Positions 12,783 to 25,397 of a stretch of DNA of 64,000 nt are shown in pieces. Position 1 is the stretch's first letter. Every line of letters begins with the position of its first letter. The position numbers and the translations under genes are program-made. This stretch comes from Tetrahymena elliotti 4EA (lineage: Eukaryota > Ciliophora > Oligohymenophorea > Hymenostomatida > Tetrahymenidae): positions 363,118 to 427,117 of the forward strand of contig JH720329.1 of NCBI GenBank assembly GCA_000231825.2, written 5' to 3'. The notes beneath the pieces were generated by a model, which had not been told where the DNA came from, searched no databases, and was given only the letters and a program-made list of their open reading frames with translations.

Positions 12783-15514
12783 AGCTGTTATTAATTGTAA
12801 AACTTGTTCATCAATTTAATGTATCAAAAACTTACTGATGCAAGTTATGGAATGTTATAATAATCTTGAGGTAGAATTTAAGGAATAGATTTCAAGATGC
12901 CTTTCCAAATTCATCTATTTGAACCAGCTAATTTCTATCTCATTAATAAGAATTAATTATGGAAGGAGTATTAAGATTTTTTTTTAATTTATATTAATTG
13001 TTTGAATAGCAATATTGATGAATGAATGCGCTCAAAATTTAATTATAAATTTTAATCAATCAGTAATAATTAACTTAAATAGAAAAAATAATCTCTTTAA
13101 AAAAAATTAATTAAAAAAACTGATTATTTATCAATAATTCTACCTGCATTAATTACTGTCTTCTCCAGAACCTAGGGATGTAATAATCTTATTTAAATAA
13201 AGATAAATAAGTATTAAAATGTTGGGTTTCATAAGTATCTTTTAGCTTTTTAACTTTAATTATCTACAAAAATTATTGACTAGTGTTTTGATAAAAAAAA
13301 AACATTAAATAAAATGCTAATAATTTTTAATAACAAAATATATTACAAAGAAGCTATTCAAATATAATCTCTAAATAAATAAAAAATTAATAATATTAAA
13401 TCAAAACTAATTCTTCTAATTTCACTACATAACTAATAAAAAAAGTGCTTTCTTTATTTCTTATTCATGTTTTGGATTGATTTTGTTTATTTGTTTGATG
13501 GTGTTTATTTTTCTTTTTTATTTGTTTTTGATTCATATTTGTGACTTATGTTTGTTTGAGGGTATATATATTTATTTTTAACTCTAAAAACGTATTCATT
13601 TTTTATAAATAAGGAATAATTAAAATCTGGAAGTTGGAAACTAATTTATTCATTCACTTTTTAAAATATAAATAAATAACTATTAAGGATCAATATTTAA
13701 TTTATGTTATCTGACACTCAGATAGAAATATAATAAGTGTAAATTATCTTCATTTTTATTTTAGAAAAAATTTCTTCAATATTTGATAAATTTAGCAATA
13801 TTTAAAAAAAAATACATTTAAAATGATAAATTTTTCTTTAAACTCCAATAACAATTGATAAAATTTAAAACTTTTAATTTCAAAAATTTATTAGTTAGTT
13901 AGTTAATCCATTTAACATTTCTTATTGTTTTTCATAAAGATTATATTTATGCATAAGCAAAAATTGTTATATTAAAAGAAATTAAACAAAAATCGTAAAT
14001 AAATAGACATTTTTGATAAAAAATTATGTACTTCAGCTTGAATATTATTTTCTAAAATAAAATTATTATTTATGTCATTTTATGAGAAAGAATTAAAATT
14101 TACTTTAAATTTAAAATGATTTTTAATTTAATTTATCATTCATTTCTTGATCAATTTTAAATGATTTTTAAGTATTTTTCATTATTAACATAAAATAATT
14201 TATATTTTCATTACAAAATAACATTATTTTAAATAAACCAATACATTAACTATTTCTATTTTCATTTAAAGATAGTTAGAATGAATTTCAGTCAACAGCA
14301 AAACAGCCTCGTATTATTAAATAACTAAGCATTTATTTTTACATTCAAATAAATAAATAAAATTCATTAGAAAAAGTAAGCTTTTATATTATAAATGATT
14401 AATATGATCGATCTATTCTTACCTTGTTACTAAAAATGATATGCCTTTAAATGAAATTTTCAAAGCAATTCTAAAAAATAACAAAAATAAAATTTCTCTG
14501 GTAAAGTTATTTTATTATTTATATTATCTTATTGTCTAAAATAGAGCAAAAAACTAAAAACATTTATCGCAATTAGACACTTAATTGTAACTTACTGATT
14601 TCAAATTATCATAGTAGAAGAAAAGTTATTGAAAATTTTTTAATAATAAATTGTTTTTTTTTGTAACTGGAGAAATTCATAATTTCTTAAGTATTAAATA
14701 CAATATTATTAGTAATACAATAATTAGTTAAAGTATTATCTTTACCTTATTTTTTTTGCATCATTGATAATATGCATCATCTCATCATACTTGATAAAGA
14801 TATATTTATTTTTTTTTTAAGATGTGAAAAATTTGGCTGTATATCCAAAGAAAGAAAGAAAATTTAAGTTATTGTTAATAAAAAAATATTAATATAATTT
14901 ATAAAGCATTAATTACTAATAATTTGTTTAAATTATCCTTTATGTTCATTTAAAAAAAAATCTTCCGTCAAACTTTCTTAGTTCTTTTCTAAAAAGAAAA
15001 TATGAAAAATATTTTTTAAAATACATTATAAAAACATTTATTTGAATATTTAGAATCACTAGAACTAATGCTCAATTTTAGTAGAATGGTAGGTAATTGT
15101 GGCTAAAAATATCTGTACAGCATAATAATTTTATGGTATTTCTTGGATAGCACTTTTCTATGAAAAAATACAGTATCTCATTTCAAATTGCATAAACAAA
15201 AATCCAAAAGAAAAAAGGAGTTAAAAAAAACTTGTTAAAAAATTCTTAATTTTATATTTAAGTTATTTTTCTTTTTTATTTGAGGAAACAAAATATTTTA
15301 TTTTATTTTTAAGACACTGGATAATTTGATATTTAGAAGGCATAAAACAAATTTAAGTGAATAAACTCACATCTTCTTACCTCAATTTATTTTAATAACT
15401 TCAATTCTAAATATTAGAGTTTAATCTTTCTATACTATTATCTGTTTAAAAGAAACTTTGGCTCTTATCCTTGGGTAATATTTATGTTTGAATATTAATT
15501 ATGCATTTTTGATT

Positions 15515-15560
15515 TATCAACTAACCGACTCCTCTCGTTTGGTGGTGTGCTTGGAGACTT
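15515..15560. other. G+C-rich island, possible structured RNA
   Basis: A stretch with CCGACTCCTCTCG and GGTGGTGTGCTTGGAGAC stands out by base composition from hundreds of bases of A/T around it. A short CTCC/GGAG stem can be drawn. It does not match tRNA, or the U2, U4, U5, U6 or telomerase RNA hallmarks I know. It lies about 440 bp upstream of channel gene A. Confidence 0.2.
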
Positions 15561-15995
15561 TATACTATCTTTGACATTAATTAAAATAAAATAGGTAGTA
15601 ATAATACTAGCAAAAATTTAAAATGTTTTTTCAAATAGAAGTTAATAAATCAATTAGAAAATTAGAAGAAATTTGAAATAATATATAAGAAAGAATTCAT
15701 CTTTTGAAAAAGCAAAAAATCAAATAAATTTGCTAATTTATTATTAAAATGGATCAATAAACTCTGAAATATTTTTTAATTTTATATATTGAATTTTTTA
15801 AACTATCATTTGATTAATTAAAAGCAAAAACAATAAAAAAAAGTACAAAAACTTTTATTTTTCAGCAAATAATCTAAGTCTTTAATACCTCTAAATATCA
15901 TATAAAAAGCTTGTTATTTAATCAAGATTTTGATAAAAAAATTAACAGTTACTGAAAAATAAATCAATAAAGTAGGGATAAAAGCCAAAGGAGAT

Positions 15996-18900
15996 ATGTA
16001 ACAAGAATTTATTAATACCAAAAGTGATAAAAGCGACAGAGATTATTAAAGATATTCAATAAGTGATGATAGAAGTGAAAAAATTAAAAAGGGGCTATAG
16101 GGTGACTCTGATGTAAAAATCTCTTTTAATTTTGGTGATGATGAGTATGAAGATGAGAAAATCTAAACCTCCTAAATAAATAAATATACCCAAATTTAAA
16201 ATACTATTTTAAATGAGTTAGAGAAAACTTAAATAAATTAACTCAACAGCAACTTAAATGGTGAACAAGGATATTTAAGATTTTAAAAAAATGAGATAGG
16301 TAAAATAATTGTTATTGTAAATTTCTAATAAAATCAGTTAGTTCTACTTATTTTGAATATTATTATTTCAAATAATAAAGAAAAGACTTCAATGAGAACC
16401 AATATGAATTTAAGATTGAAAGATGATGATTTATAACTTAAGGAATCAAATCAAGGCTTCTTCTTAAATAAAAAGACTGTTATTAATACCAAAAATGATA
16501 ATTTAAAGTAGTATTTTAGCAAGAATAGTTAAATTTGTAAAAACTATAACATATCAGAAGATTAAAAACATCAATAATATATTTGTAATAAAAGTAGTAA
16601 AAGTATTTAAATAGCTATGAATAAAAACAAATAATCTAATTCAGCTTAGGCCAAAGTTTTACAGTTCATTAATAGAATAAAATTGATAAATAGGAATAGA
16701 AAACTTGAGAATATTTAAAGAAAACAAGTAGAAATAATTCGAGATAAATGCTACTATTTCGAAAAATAATTATTAAAAAATTCACTTTACAATTATTTCT
16801 AATAAAGCTTATATTAACTCTTTTAGCTCATCCCAATATTTATTCCAACAAACAAAACAATCATAATTTATGAAATATTTAGTATAATTTATTTCAATAT
16901 TTTCTTTTTCTTTCTTTCAGTTTTAGCTTTTTTTAACTAAACTGAACAGAACTCTACTTTGTTTATAATTTTTAGTTATATAACAATATTTATTATGATA
17001 ACAGATGTGATTTTAACTCTGAATATAGGAATTTTTCATAATGGAAAATTTATTTAAGAAAGGGATGTCATTGCTAAATAATATCTATTAAGCATGCATT
17101 TTCTCACTGATTTTTTGAGTCTTGTTATATTTTTAGCAAAGATAACTTCTGATCCAAAATAAATTACATTTAACCCTTAACATAATATTTGTAAATATTT
17201 ATTTACTGTGATCATACTCTCTAAGCTTTATAGCATAAAGAAAAAAGTAGAAAGAGTAGATTAAATTTTCATGCTAAGCTAAACTAAAAGGCAAATTTTC
17301 TTGCTACTTTGTTAATTTTTTTATCTGCTTTCAGTAGCTCATACATGTAAAACATATTTTTAAATCAATAGATATCTAAAATAACTTATATTAAGCATGT
17401 ATAGGATGGTACTTACAGGCATTCATTTTGGAGGAAGAAAAAAATTGGCTGTAAAATAAAAACATAGTTGAAAGCAGTTTTTATATAAAGTATATTTATT
17501 CTTTTTATTGGGCAATCAATATAATGACAACAAGTAAATTTCATATTGTGATAGATTTGAAAATAATTTTTTTCTTCTCAATTAAATAGTTGGGAGTGGT
17601 GATATAGTAGCTTAAAATGTTTATGAAGCTTTATACACCGCAATAGCATCAATCATATTTAGTTGTGTATTTGCTTTTTCTCTTTGGAATGTTTTTTAAG
17701 TTCTTAAAGAAATAGGAAATTCAAATAAGAGCCTTAAAAAATAAACTTAAGTTTTAGAAAAGTAAAATTATTTTTAAAATAGAGAGAATTGAATAATTTT
17801 TGTTTAGATATCTTAGGAGAAAAAATATAAACTCTTTGCTTAAGGCAAAAACTATGAATTAGCTTTAATATTTGGAAGAAGAAATTTGCAGAAAATAGTA
17901 ATAAGAAGAGGCATTAGTTCTCTCTCTTTTGCCTGCTAAACTTTAAGCACAAATAATGTATGAAGCAAATTCATAAAGAATTAAAAATTTTAAAATATTT
18001 AACTGCTTTTCTGATCAGTCTATCAATAAAATAGCTTTATCAATGAAAGAAATAATTGTGGCTCCAGAAGAATTTGTATTTGAAGAAGGAGATAGAGATG
18101 ATTCAATTTATTTAATAGTTCAAGGATAAATTGAAATTTTATTAAATACCAAATAATTAAACAACTATCCTATTAGGCTAAAATAATTATCAGAAAATTA
18201 AATTTTTGGTGAATTAGCATTTTTTTCTTAAATGCCTAGAAAAGCTTCAGCTAAAAGTATAAATCTGTCAACTTTATATTAAATCTAAAGAGAAGACTTC
18301 ATTGAAATTATTTAAGAAAATTAAAAAGACTTTGAAACTTTTAAAGTTATTTAGCATAATATATTATTTTAAAATAACCATTTAAATACTAAAAGTTTAT
18401 GCTATTGCTGTCATTCTAGCAATCATATCATACAAAAATGCCCTATTGTTAATTAACCATTAGACAAATAATTAATCAAATTGAAATATAATTTTGATTA
18501 ATTTTAAGAAAGAAAAACGTACAATAGAAAAAAGAAAAAGATTATCAAAGCATTGTAAAAAAATTTATTCATTGATAATAAGATTTTATTTAAAATTAAT
18601 TTCAATTAAAATTATTCTTTAAATAAATAAAAAGGAGTTTCATAACATAAAATTATAACATTCAAAGACAATTCAAAAGAGTGAAATCAGAGTATTTCCC
18701 ATAATTTCGTTAAGAATAAAGCAATTAAGAATTTTCAAATTTATAGATAGAAGAAATAAAGCAATAAGAACTTATTAAATAAAACATTGAATCATGCTTT
18801 ATTAATTTAAATGAACTAAATTATTCTGCACATAATTTAGAAAATGTTACACTAAGTAAAAGATAGATTTCACTAGATTAATAATTATCAAATTCTGGTA

Positions 18901-19933
18901 GAAATTAAGTTCATAATAAAAATAATGTGGTTCAAACTGATTTTAATCATAATAACAACAATAATAATTTAATTTATGAAATCAAAAAAACTGATAAAGA
19001 TTAAGATTTTCAAACATCATAAGATAACAAATAAATGAGTAGTTCTCTTGTAGACATAGGTAAGTGTTTTTATTAATATATTTAAAAATTTAATTATTAT
19101 TTTATTTTAAAGAAAGTAAAAATGATGCAATCTATTCAAATAGGAAAATTTCTATTGATAAAAAGAGAAAAAAATCAACTATTCTGAAGCATTATAATTT
19201 TATTGAAAATATTTCGTATGATAAGAATTCATCTAACAATTAATTTGAATAAGAATCAATTGATTTATCTGCTAGCATGATTTTAGAATCGATCCATTAA
19301 TAAGATTAAAAATATCGTAAACATTTACCAAGCTCTTCAAATCTATAAAATAGTCATGATGATAAAACAAATAAAATTAAGGCTTCAAAAACCCAAGAAA
19401 ATAAAATACTTAAACTTTTTAAAGACGAATTACAGGATGAATTAATAAATGAACTCTTTTCTTAAAACTAATTATCAGTAAGTGCTCATTTATCAAGTTG
19501 TAAATAAAGTAAAAACTCCCCTTTTAATAGAAGATAATTAATGTAATAAAAAAATTAAAATCATGATAGAGAATAAAATCCATAATTTGTTAAAACATAC
19601 TCTGTGCTAAACATAAGCAAATTATTTTCAGCCAACTTTGAAACAATGAAAAATTATGAGTATTATTTCCCTTAAAATAACTCAAATTTTGTAATTAAAG
19701 AATATAATTATTTGTAAAACATTAAGTAGAAGCCCTCATCTTCAAAAAGACTGATAAAAAACATAAACAGTCTCATCATAAAAAGAGCTAAATCTTTAAA
19801 ATAAGAACTAGTAGATCCAAAACAGCATTAAAAATTAAACATAACAAATTTATCCTATGGAGTATCTACTAAAAATTGCAGCAAATATCCAAAAGTATCT
19901 AATATAATTAATTGTGATAAATAATAAAAGTGA
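15996..19933 (+). CDS. channel A: six-TM channel with non-GYG pore, CNBD and CCHC zinc knuckle (1190 aa)
   Basis: Exons are 15996-16299, 16381-17346, 17396-17533, 17590-17761, 17808-18554, 18635-19059 and 19113-19933; they join to 1191 codons. S1-S6 lie at about residues 260-520 (S1 IIYFNIFFFFLSVLAFF, S2 IFIMITDVILTLNIG). The pore reads NIMTTIGSGDIV (I470-G-S-G-D), so the usual filter Tyr is Ser. The CNBD (about 590-690) has EEGDRDDSIYLIVQGQIEI and the phosphate cassette FGELAFFSQMPRKASAKS with the R-x-A-S motif. A zinc knuckle CYCCHSSNHIIQKC follows at 728-741. The tail contains FETMKNYEYYFP and LSYGVS. EAG/HCN/CNG relatives are cation channels gated by voltage and/or cyclic nucleotides. The closest neighbour in sequence is B. 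Conductance and ion selectivity are uncertain because of the altered filter. Confidence 0.9.
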
Positions 19934-20596
19934 TTATTAATCATAGTATCATTAATTCAATAAATGTATTTTTATTACTATGATACATAGAAAATTATAT
20001 ATAATATTATATTAATTTAGGCTTCAATACCATAAAACTTCATTCCCTCTCCCCTCGTTTAAGGAACAAGCACGAGATAAGAGCATAAATAAAATAAAAA
20101 AGATAAGGCTAACCCTCACTAAATTGCTTGCATTGGTAAAATGAGGTTTTATGGTATTTCATTTTTATATTTAGTATGAGATTAGCCTTATTTATTCTCA
20201 AGTTATTAAATAAAAGCAATTATTAATTTTATTTTTCAATCTTAGAAATAAGAAAGTTTTACAAAGGAGGATATTTGAGGGTATGAATTTATTGAATAAT
20301 CCATTTTGATTTTAATAAGAAGAAATAATACTATAAAATTTGTTCAGTCTTAAAACTACTTCACCACAAATCCTATAAATTTATTTAATACTATTAATAC
20401 TAAAAATTAGTTTATTGTTTTTTTGCTTTTTTATGGAGAGATAGAGAAAAGATTGGCAATATTTAATAATATAAATAATAAAAATTGCCTTTAAAATTTG
20501 TTTTGTTTGTTTGTTTTTTTAATAGTTGTTTTGTTATAATTAAAATAATCAAAAAAGACAGAAAAGTAGTTTTTTCCAGATTGAAGACAAATAAAA
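19934..20596. other. intergenic A-B, with a long inverted repeat
   Basis: No coding sequence is seen. The notable content is the inverted-repeat element at 20026-20158 (separate entry) and a G-rich patch near 20260-20285. Confidence 0.6.
20026..20158. repeat. inverted-repeat element with inner hairpin
   Basis: The left arm 20026-20044 (AATACCATAAAACTTCATT) and right arm 20140-20158 (AATGAGGTTTTATGGTATT) pair over 19 positions with a single G-T wobble. A hairpin CTCGT...ACGAG (20054-20076) sits inside, in a patch richer in G+C than its surroundings. A further inverted pair (ATAAGGCTAA near 20103 with TTAGCCTTAT near 20183) straddles the right arm. It could be a structured RNA, a small mobile-element relic, or a transcription-end structure for gene A. 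Confidence 0.55.
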
Positions 20597-23500
20597 ATGG
20601 ATATTTAAAATTTGGAAAATTCTGTTGAAAATAATAATAATTCTTAGCTATTAGCTGATCAAGATTTATAAAAAGAAAGCTTTTTAGATAAAACAAGGTA
20701 AAAAATGAATGCTTATGATAGAAAAGATCAAGGTGATAACTCCAGAATTATATTTAATGATGGCAGATTTTAAAATATAAATTAAGATATCACATAAAAA
20801 GATTAAAGCTTAAACCTTAGATTTAACCAAAAGAATAATCTTGAAGAATCTAACTTTTATTCCAACATACAAGACAATAGCTTATTATCTGAATTTGAAG
20901 AAAAAGGTATGAATTCCATTCAAAAGAGATAAATTGCTTATTACTTCTACTTTATTGTATGTAGTTCTATATTAAATTTAATTCAAATAATATGTAGGTA
21001 AAAGTAAGTAGCTAAAAACCTATGAAATTACAAAATAGACCTCATAAAACATCAACGAAGTTTAACGATATTCTTCATAAGGATAACAGTCTGCTTATAA
21101 GATTAATAAAAACAGTTTATACAAACAAAAAAACTTGAATTCATCAAAGAGTCTACATAGAAAATAAAAATAAGAATAATTAAAAAGTAAAAATGAAGTC
21201 CAACAATCAAAGATTTTGAAAATAAAGTTGTTAGTTTCTTAATTTATTTAAAAATTAAAATATTTAAAAAAGAATAGAAAATTAGATCATTATTCTTAAA
21301 AGAAAGTTAAAATTATTTTTGATAAATGCTGCGATTTTGAAAGTGAACAAATAAGTTAAATTAGAGGCACTTTTTACAATTTGCATTAAAGGATTAAACA
21401 GATAATCAATTAAATTCCTCTTTTTACTCCTACAAATAAGATTGCTATTATTTTTGATGCTTTTCTTGTAGTTTATTTTTACTTGTGGTTTTTTTGTTTA
21501 TCAATTGCAGCTTTCTTTGATTAAAATGAATTAAATTCTGATTTATTTGCTGTTTTTTCCATCTTAACAGTATCTATTATGGGATTAGATATTATTGTTA
21601 CTTTAAATATAGCTTTGATTTAAAAAGATAACATGGTCTATGACAGAATATTTATCTTTAAAAAGAATACTTTTAGTCTTTATTTCCTATCAGACATGTT
21701 AAGTATTGCCTCTTTATTTGTGCAAATTATAAATAATTCAAATGAAATAACATACAATCCAGACAATTCAATTACAAAGTATGCTTAAATAATATTAATC
21801 TTTTCTAAAATGTATGCGATTAACTAAAAAAGAAAAAGATTAAAAAATATTTTAATCCTTAGCTAGTCCTAAACACATTTTTTAGAGGTTTTTAGCTTAA
21901 TTTTTAACATAATCTAATTGGCTCATATCAGTAAAAAATGTAATTTAATTATCATTTATATTAAACATCTATTTTAAAATAGCATGCATTGGCTTTTACT
22001 CTCTTACGCTTATCTCTAAAAATGAAAGAAATTGGATTTAGAGCAAAAATATAGAAAATAGTGCTTATTATATTAAGTATATTTATTCTTTTTAGTGGGC
22101 AGTATTCACTTTAACAGCAAGTAATAATTATCATAAAAATCATCATTAAAATTAATCTCTATTTTAAAATTGAAAGACCTTCTAAAATTAATTAATTCAC
22201 TTTTAATTTAGTAGGAAATTAAGAAATTTCAGCAACGAATTCTTTAGAAATGATATATGTGTCATTCTCTGCAATCTTATTTTACTTTGTCTTTATTTTT
22301 AATATCAGTAAAATCAGTAGAGCTTTTAATGAAATATGTCAATAAAATTTTAATGAGCAAATTTAAATTATTTCAAGGTAAATTATATTTATTCAAAAAA
22401 TAATAAAATATTATTCGACATTAGTAAAATAATAAAATATTTTTTAATAGATTTTTAAATAGATAGAACTTAAGTACACAGCTCTAAGTAAGAGTTAAAT
22501 AATATTTAAATGCGTTATTAGAGTAAGAAGAAACATAATAGATTTCAAAAGTAAGATAAACACTTTCTCTACTAACTCCTCAACTTAGAGAAGAGATTAA
22601 TTTTGAAACTAATATTTAAAAAATTACAAAATTTGAAATATTTAATTGCTTTTGCTAAAAAACTCTAAATTAGCTTGCTTATTAGATGAAAGAAATTTAA
22701 TTTTCTCCAGGAGAATTAATTTTTATGGAAGGAAATTAGGATTAATCAATTTATTTAATTATTAGTGGGGAAATAGAAATATTTCTAAAAGGAGTATAAA
22801 ATGATTGTTAATAATCTTTTACGCTTAGTTCTTTATCTTCTAATCAAATTTTTGGTGAAATTGGTTTTTTTTCTTAGCAGCCAAGAACTGCTTCAGCTCG
22901 AAGTCTAAATTTTACAAACTTATGTAAAATTGAAAGAAAGGATTTTATGGAAATTATTTAGTAGAATTAAATGGATTTTTAGATATTCAAAGAAATAGAG
23001 CATAAGATTACTCTAAATAAGGACTATAAACAAATTCATGTTGAATGTTATGCTTGTAATTCTAATAATCATGTTATTAAAACATGTCCTATCCTAAACT
23101 GTAAAGTAGATGATAAGGTCGTCAAGCTTAAAACAAATTATTGTCATTTTTAACAGAGAAAGAAACAAAAATAAAGATTTTTATCAAAGCTATTGAAAGC
23201 TAGGTAAAATTAAACATTATTTTCTTTAAAAGTAAAAATAAATGAATAAATTGTTTAAAAATATAAATTACTTAATACTGTATTACCTCTGAAACTCAAT
23301 TCTTGATTAAGATTACCTTGATTATCAATCGAGGTTTCGCTTCAAATTCAATAAAATAACTAAAATACCCAATTAAATTTTAATCATTAGAATATTACAG
23401 TATATTATTTAAAAATAAAAATAAATGAGTATTTTATTAAAATGACTGAATATCTTATTTAAAAAGTAAATATAAATTAATATTTTATTAAAAAGAAATT

Positions 23501-24814
23501 TAATAGGTTTGAACAAAAAGTTACACAATGATTTGAAAAATAATTTAAATTGCTAAAGTTTTTTCAATTGTACAAGATTCGATAATAAATAAGCTTTTTC
23601 GATGAGAAAGCTAGAAGGTTTGAATTGCTAATAAGATAAAATAAATAATGAATAATTTTATTTTAATTAACCGAGAACTTAATCATAACATAATTTACAA
23701 GAAAATCAAATTAGATGCAAATAAAAATCTATTGAATAAAATTTGGCTAACCAGAGCAAGAACTAAATTAAAAGTGTTTCAAATAAAAATACAGTAATAC
23801 AAAGACACGACATCTATTTATCAAATGATGATGATGATAATTAAGAGAAAGAAAAAGACATCCTTTAAGATGATTTGAGTATGAGTTAATTGAATTCGAT
23901 TTTTGAAATAAGTAATTAATTAACATTTTTCTTTGTTTTTGATAAATGAAAAATTTAAATTATATTATAAATTAGGCTGTAAAAATGATAATTTTACTTC
24001 TAAAAACTCCTCTCATAATAGAAAAAAATAAATAAGTATTTAAAGAAACTATAATTATATAGAGAATGTTTAAACTGATCCATAAAAGTAATCGCTACCT
24101 TTCATAAATTGTCTGGATTAAGAATCTATTGATATATCTGCAAACTTAATTGCAGAATCAAGCTATACCCTTGATTAAAAGTACCATAAATAGCTATCTA
24201 GCTTGGGAAATATTTAGCTCTAACCAGAAGAGAGGAAAAATGTTAGCTGGAAATCGTAAGAAAATAAAATACTTAAATTTTGTAAAGATGGATAAATGAA
24301 TAACTTGAAAAAGGAATTAGAGAGCTAGAATTCTGTTAAAATCCTATCTTTAAATGACAAACAAGATAAAATTTCTGCTTCTAAAATAAAATCTTAAATA
24401 GTATTCTCTACTAAAAGGCATGGCACTGAGTAAAATATAAAAAGTTATGATAACAAATAGACATCTAATAAATAACCAGATCTTTTTTTAAATTAATTTG
24501 ATAAAATGAAGTTATTTAAATACTATTTCCCACTATATAATTACAACTTAATCATATAGAATTACAACTCTTTGTAAAATAATAATACTAATAATATATT
24601 TTTTTCAAGTAAAGTGGAAAAAAATACAAGCATTAAGATTATTTCAGATACTAATAAGAAAAGATGTTTTTCGACTAAATTTAAATTTGAATAAAATAAA
24701 TTTTAGATTGAATAAACTTCTAATACCACTAATATTTCTTATGGTATCTCTACTAGAGGATGCAATAAACATCCAAAGAAATACTCAAACGAGTTAGATG
24801 AGAAATTGTAATGA
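20597..24814 (+). CDS. channel B: six-TM channel with degenerate pore (IGNQE), CNBD and CCHC zinc knuckle (1184 aa)
   Basis: Exons are 20597-20906, 20998-21930, 21983-22120, 22212-22377, 22451-23203, 23496-23911 and 23976-24814 (1185 codons). The fold is the same as A: S1 near VVYFYLWFFCLSIAAFF, S2 near SIMGLDIIVTLNIA. The pore helix reads QWAVFTLTAIGNQEISAT: the filter is I461-G-N-Q-E, without GYG or GxG. S6 (YVSFSAILFYFVFIFNI) is intact. The CNBD has FGEIGFFSQQPRTASARS, with the canonical Arg and A-S. The zinc knuckle CYACNSNNHVIKTC is at 715-728. The tail keeps FDKMKLFKYYFP and ISYGIS. The intact frame across seven exons and the kept CNBD argue that it is expressed. It may be a non-conducting or modulatory subunit, or a channel with altered selectivity. 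The 292-nt intron 23204-23495 is long for this array. Confidence 0.88.
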
Positions 24815-25397
24815 AAAATATATCTTTTGTTTATTTTTTATTCGATAATTTATGAATATTTTATTTGTTTTTTGGTCATGCATTTTATATCAAAAAATTA
24901 TTTCTTCAATTTTTAAAATAAAATTAATTTGTTTCGATACAACTTCTCTTTATTAATCAAATAAAGTATTTTTTTGTGAGAATAATTAATTAGTAAATAA
25001 TTATTTGAAATATAAAATACGAAAATGTATAATAATGTATGATTTCTCTGTCTATTCATTTCAATTTATACTATGAGAAATAAATGAATTGAGTAGTATT
25101 ATCATATTTCTATGAACATAAGTTAAGATTAACTATTGACATAGATGAAAAAAAAATAAAATAAATTAATCAAAGGACGTAGATTTCTTACATTTCAGTC
25201 AAGTGATTAAATTAACAATTCATTATTTTTTTTCACATTTAATCAATATTATATGTAACTTTATATAAAAAGCCTTTAATAATAAATAATTGCTAAACAA
25301 ATAATTACTAAAAAAAGGAATAAGAATAAAATACAAGATACTTTTTTCAAAAGGAACATTTTCTTAAACAAAAACAACTCTTATATTTGTAGTTTAT
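24815..25397. other. intergenic B-C, no feature seen
   Basis: A/T-rich spacer between channel genes B and C. I see no frame or repeat. The promoter of C must lie here but no motif is recognisable. Confidence 0.6.

Larger units (their letters stand above)
12154..15995. other. long intergenic region, no gene recognised
   Basis: These 3.8 kb are extremely A/T-rich and contain no frame longer than about 100 codons with protein-like composition. Items visible are short TA-rich repeats near 12393-12430, a perfect 22-bp tandem repeat at 12739-12782, and a small G+C-rich island near 15515-15560. A 45-codon frame starting at 14281 (MNFSQQQNSLVLLNN) is probably chance. Confidence 0.5.

Noticed and set aside
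18555..18634. Apparent stop (TGA near 18683) truncating channel A after the zinc knuckle
   Set aside because: Splicing 18555-18634, at the intron position shared by the paralogues, continues the frame to the conserved C-terminal boxes.
20463..20696. Minus-strand 77-codon frame upstream of and into channel B
   Set aside because: It is low-complexity F/L/I/N-rich translation of A/T-rich DNA and overlaps the well-supported start of B.
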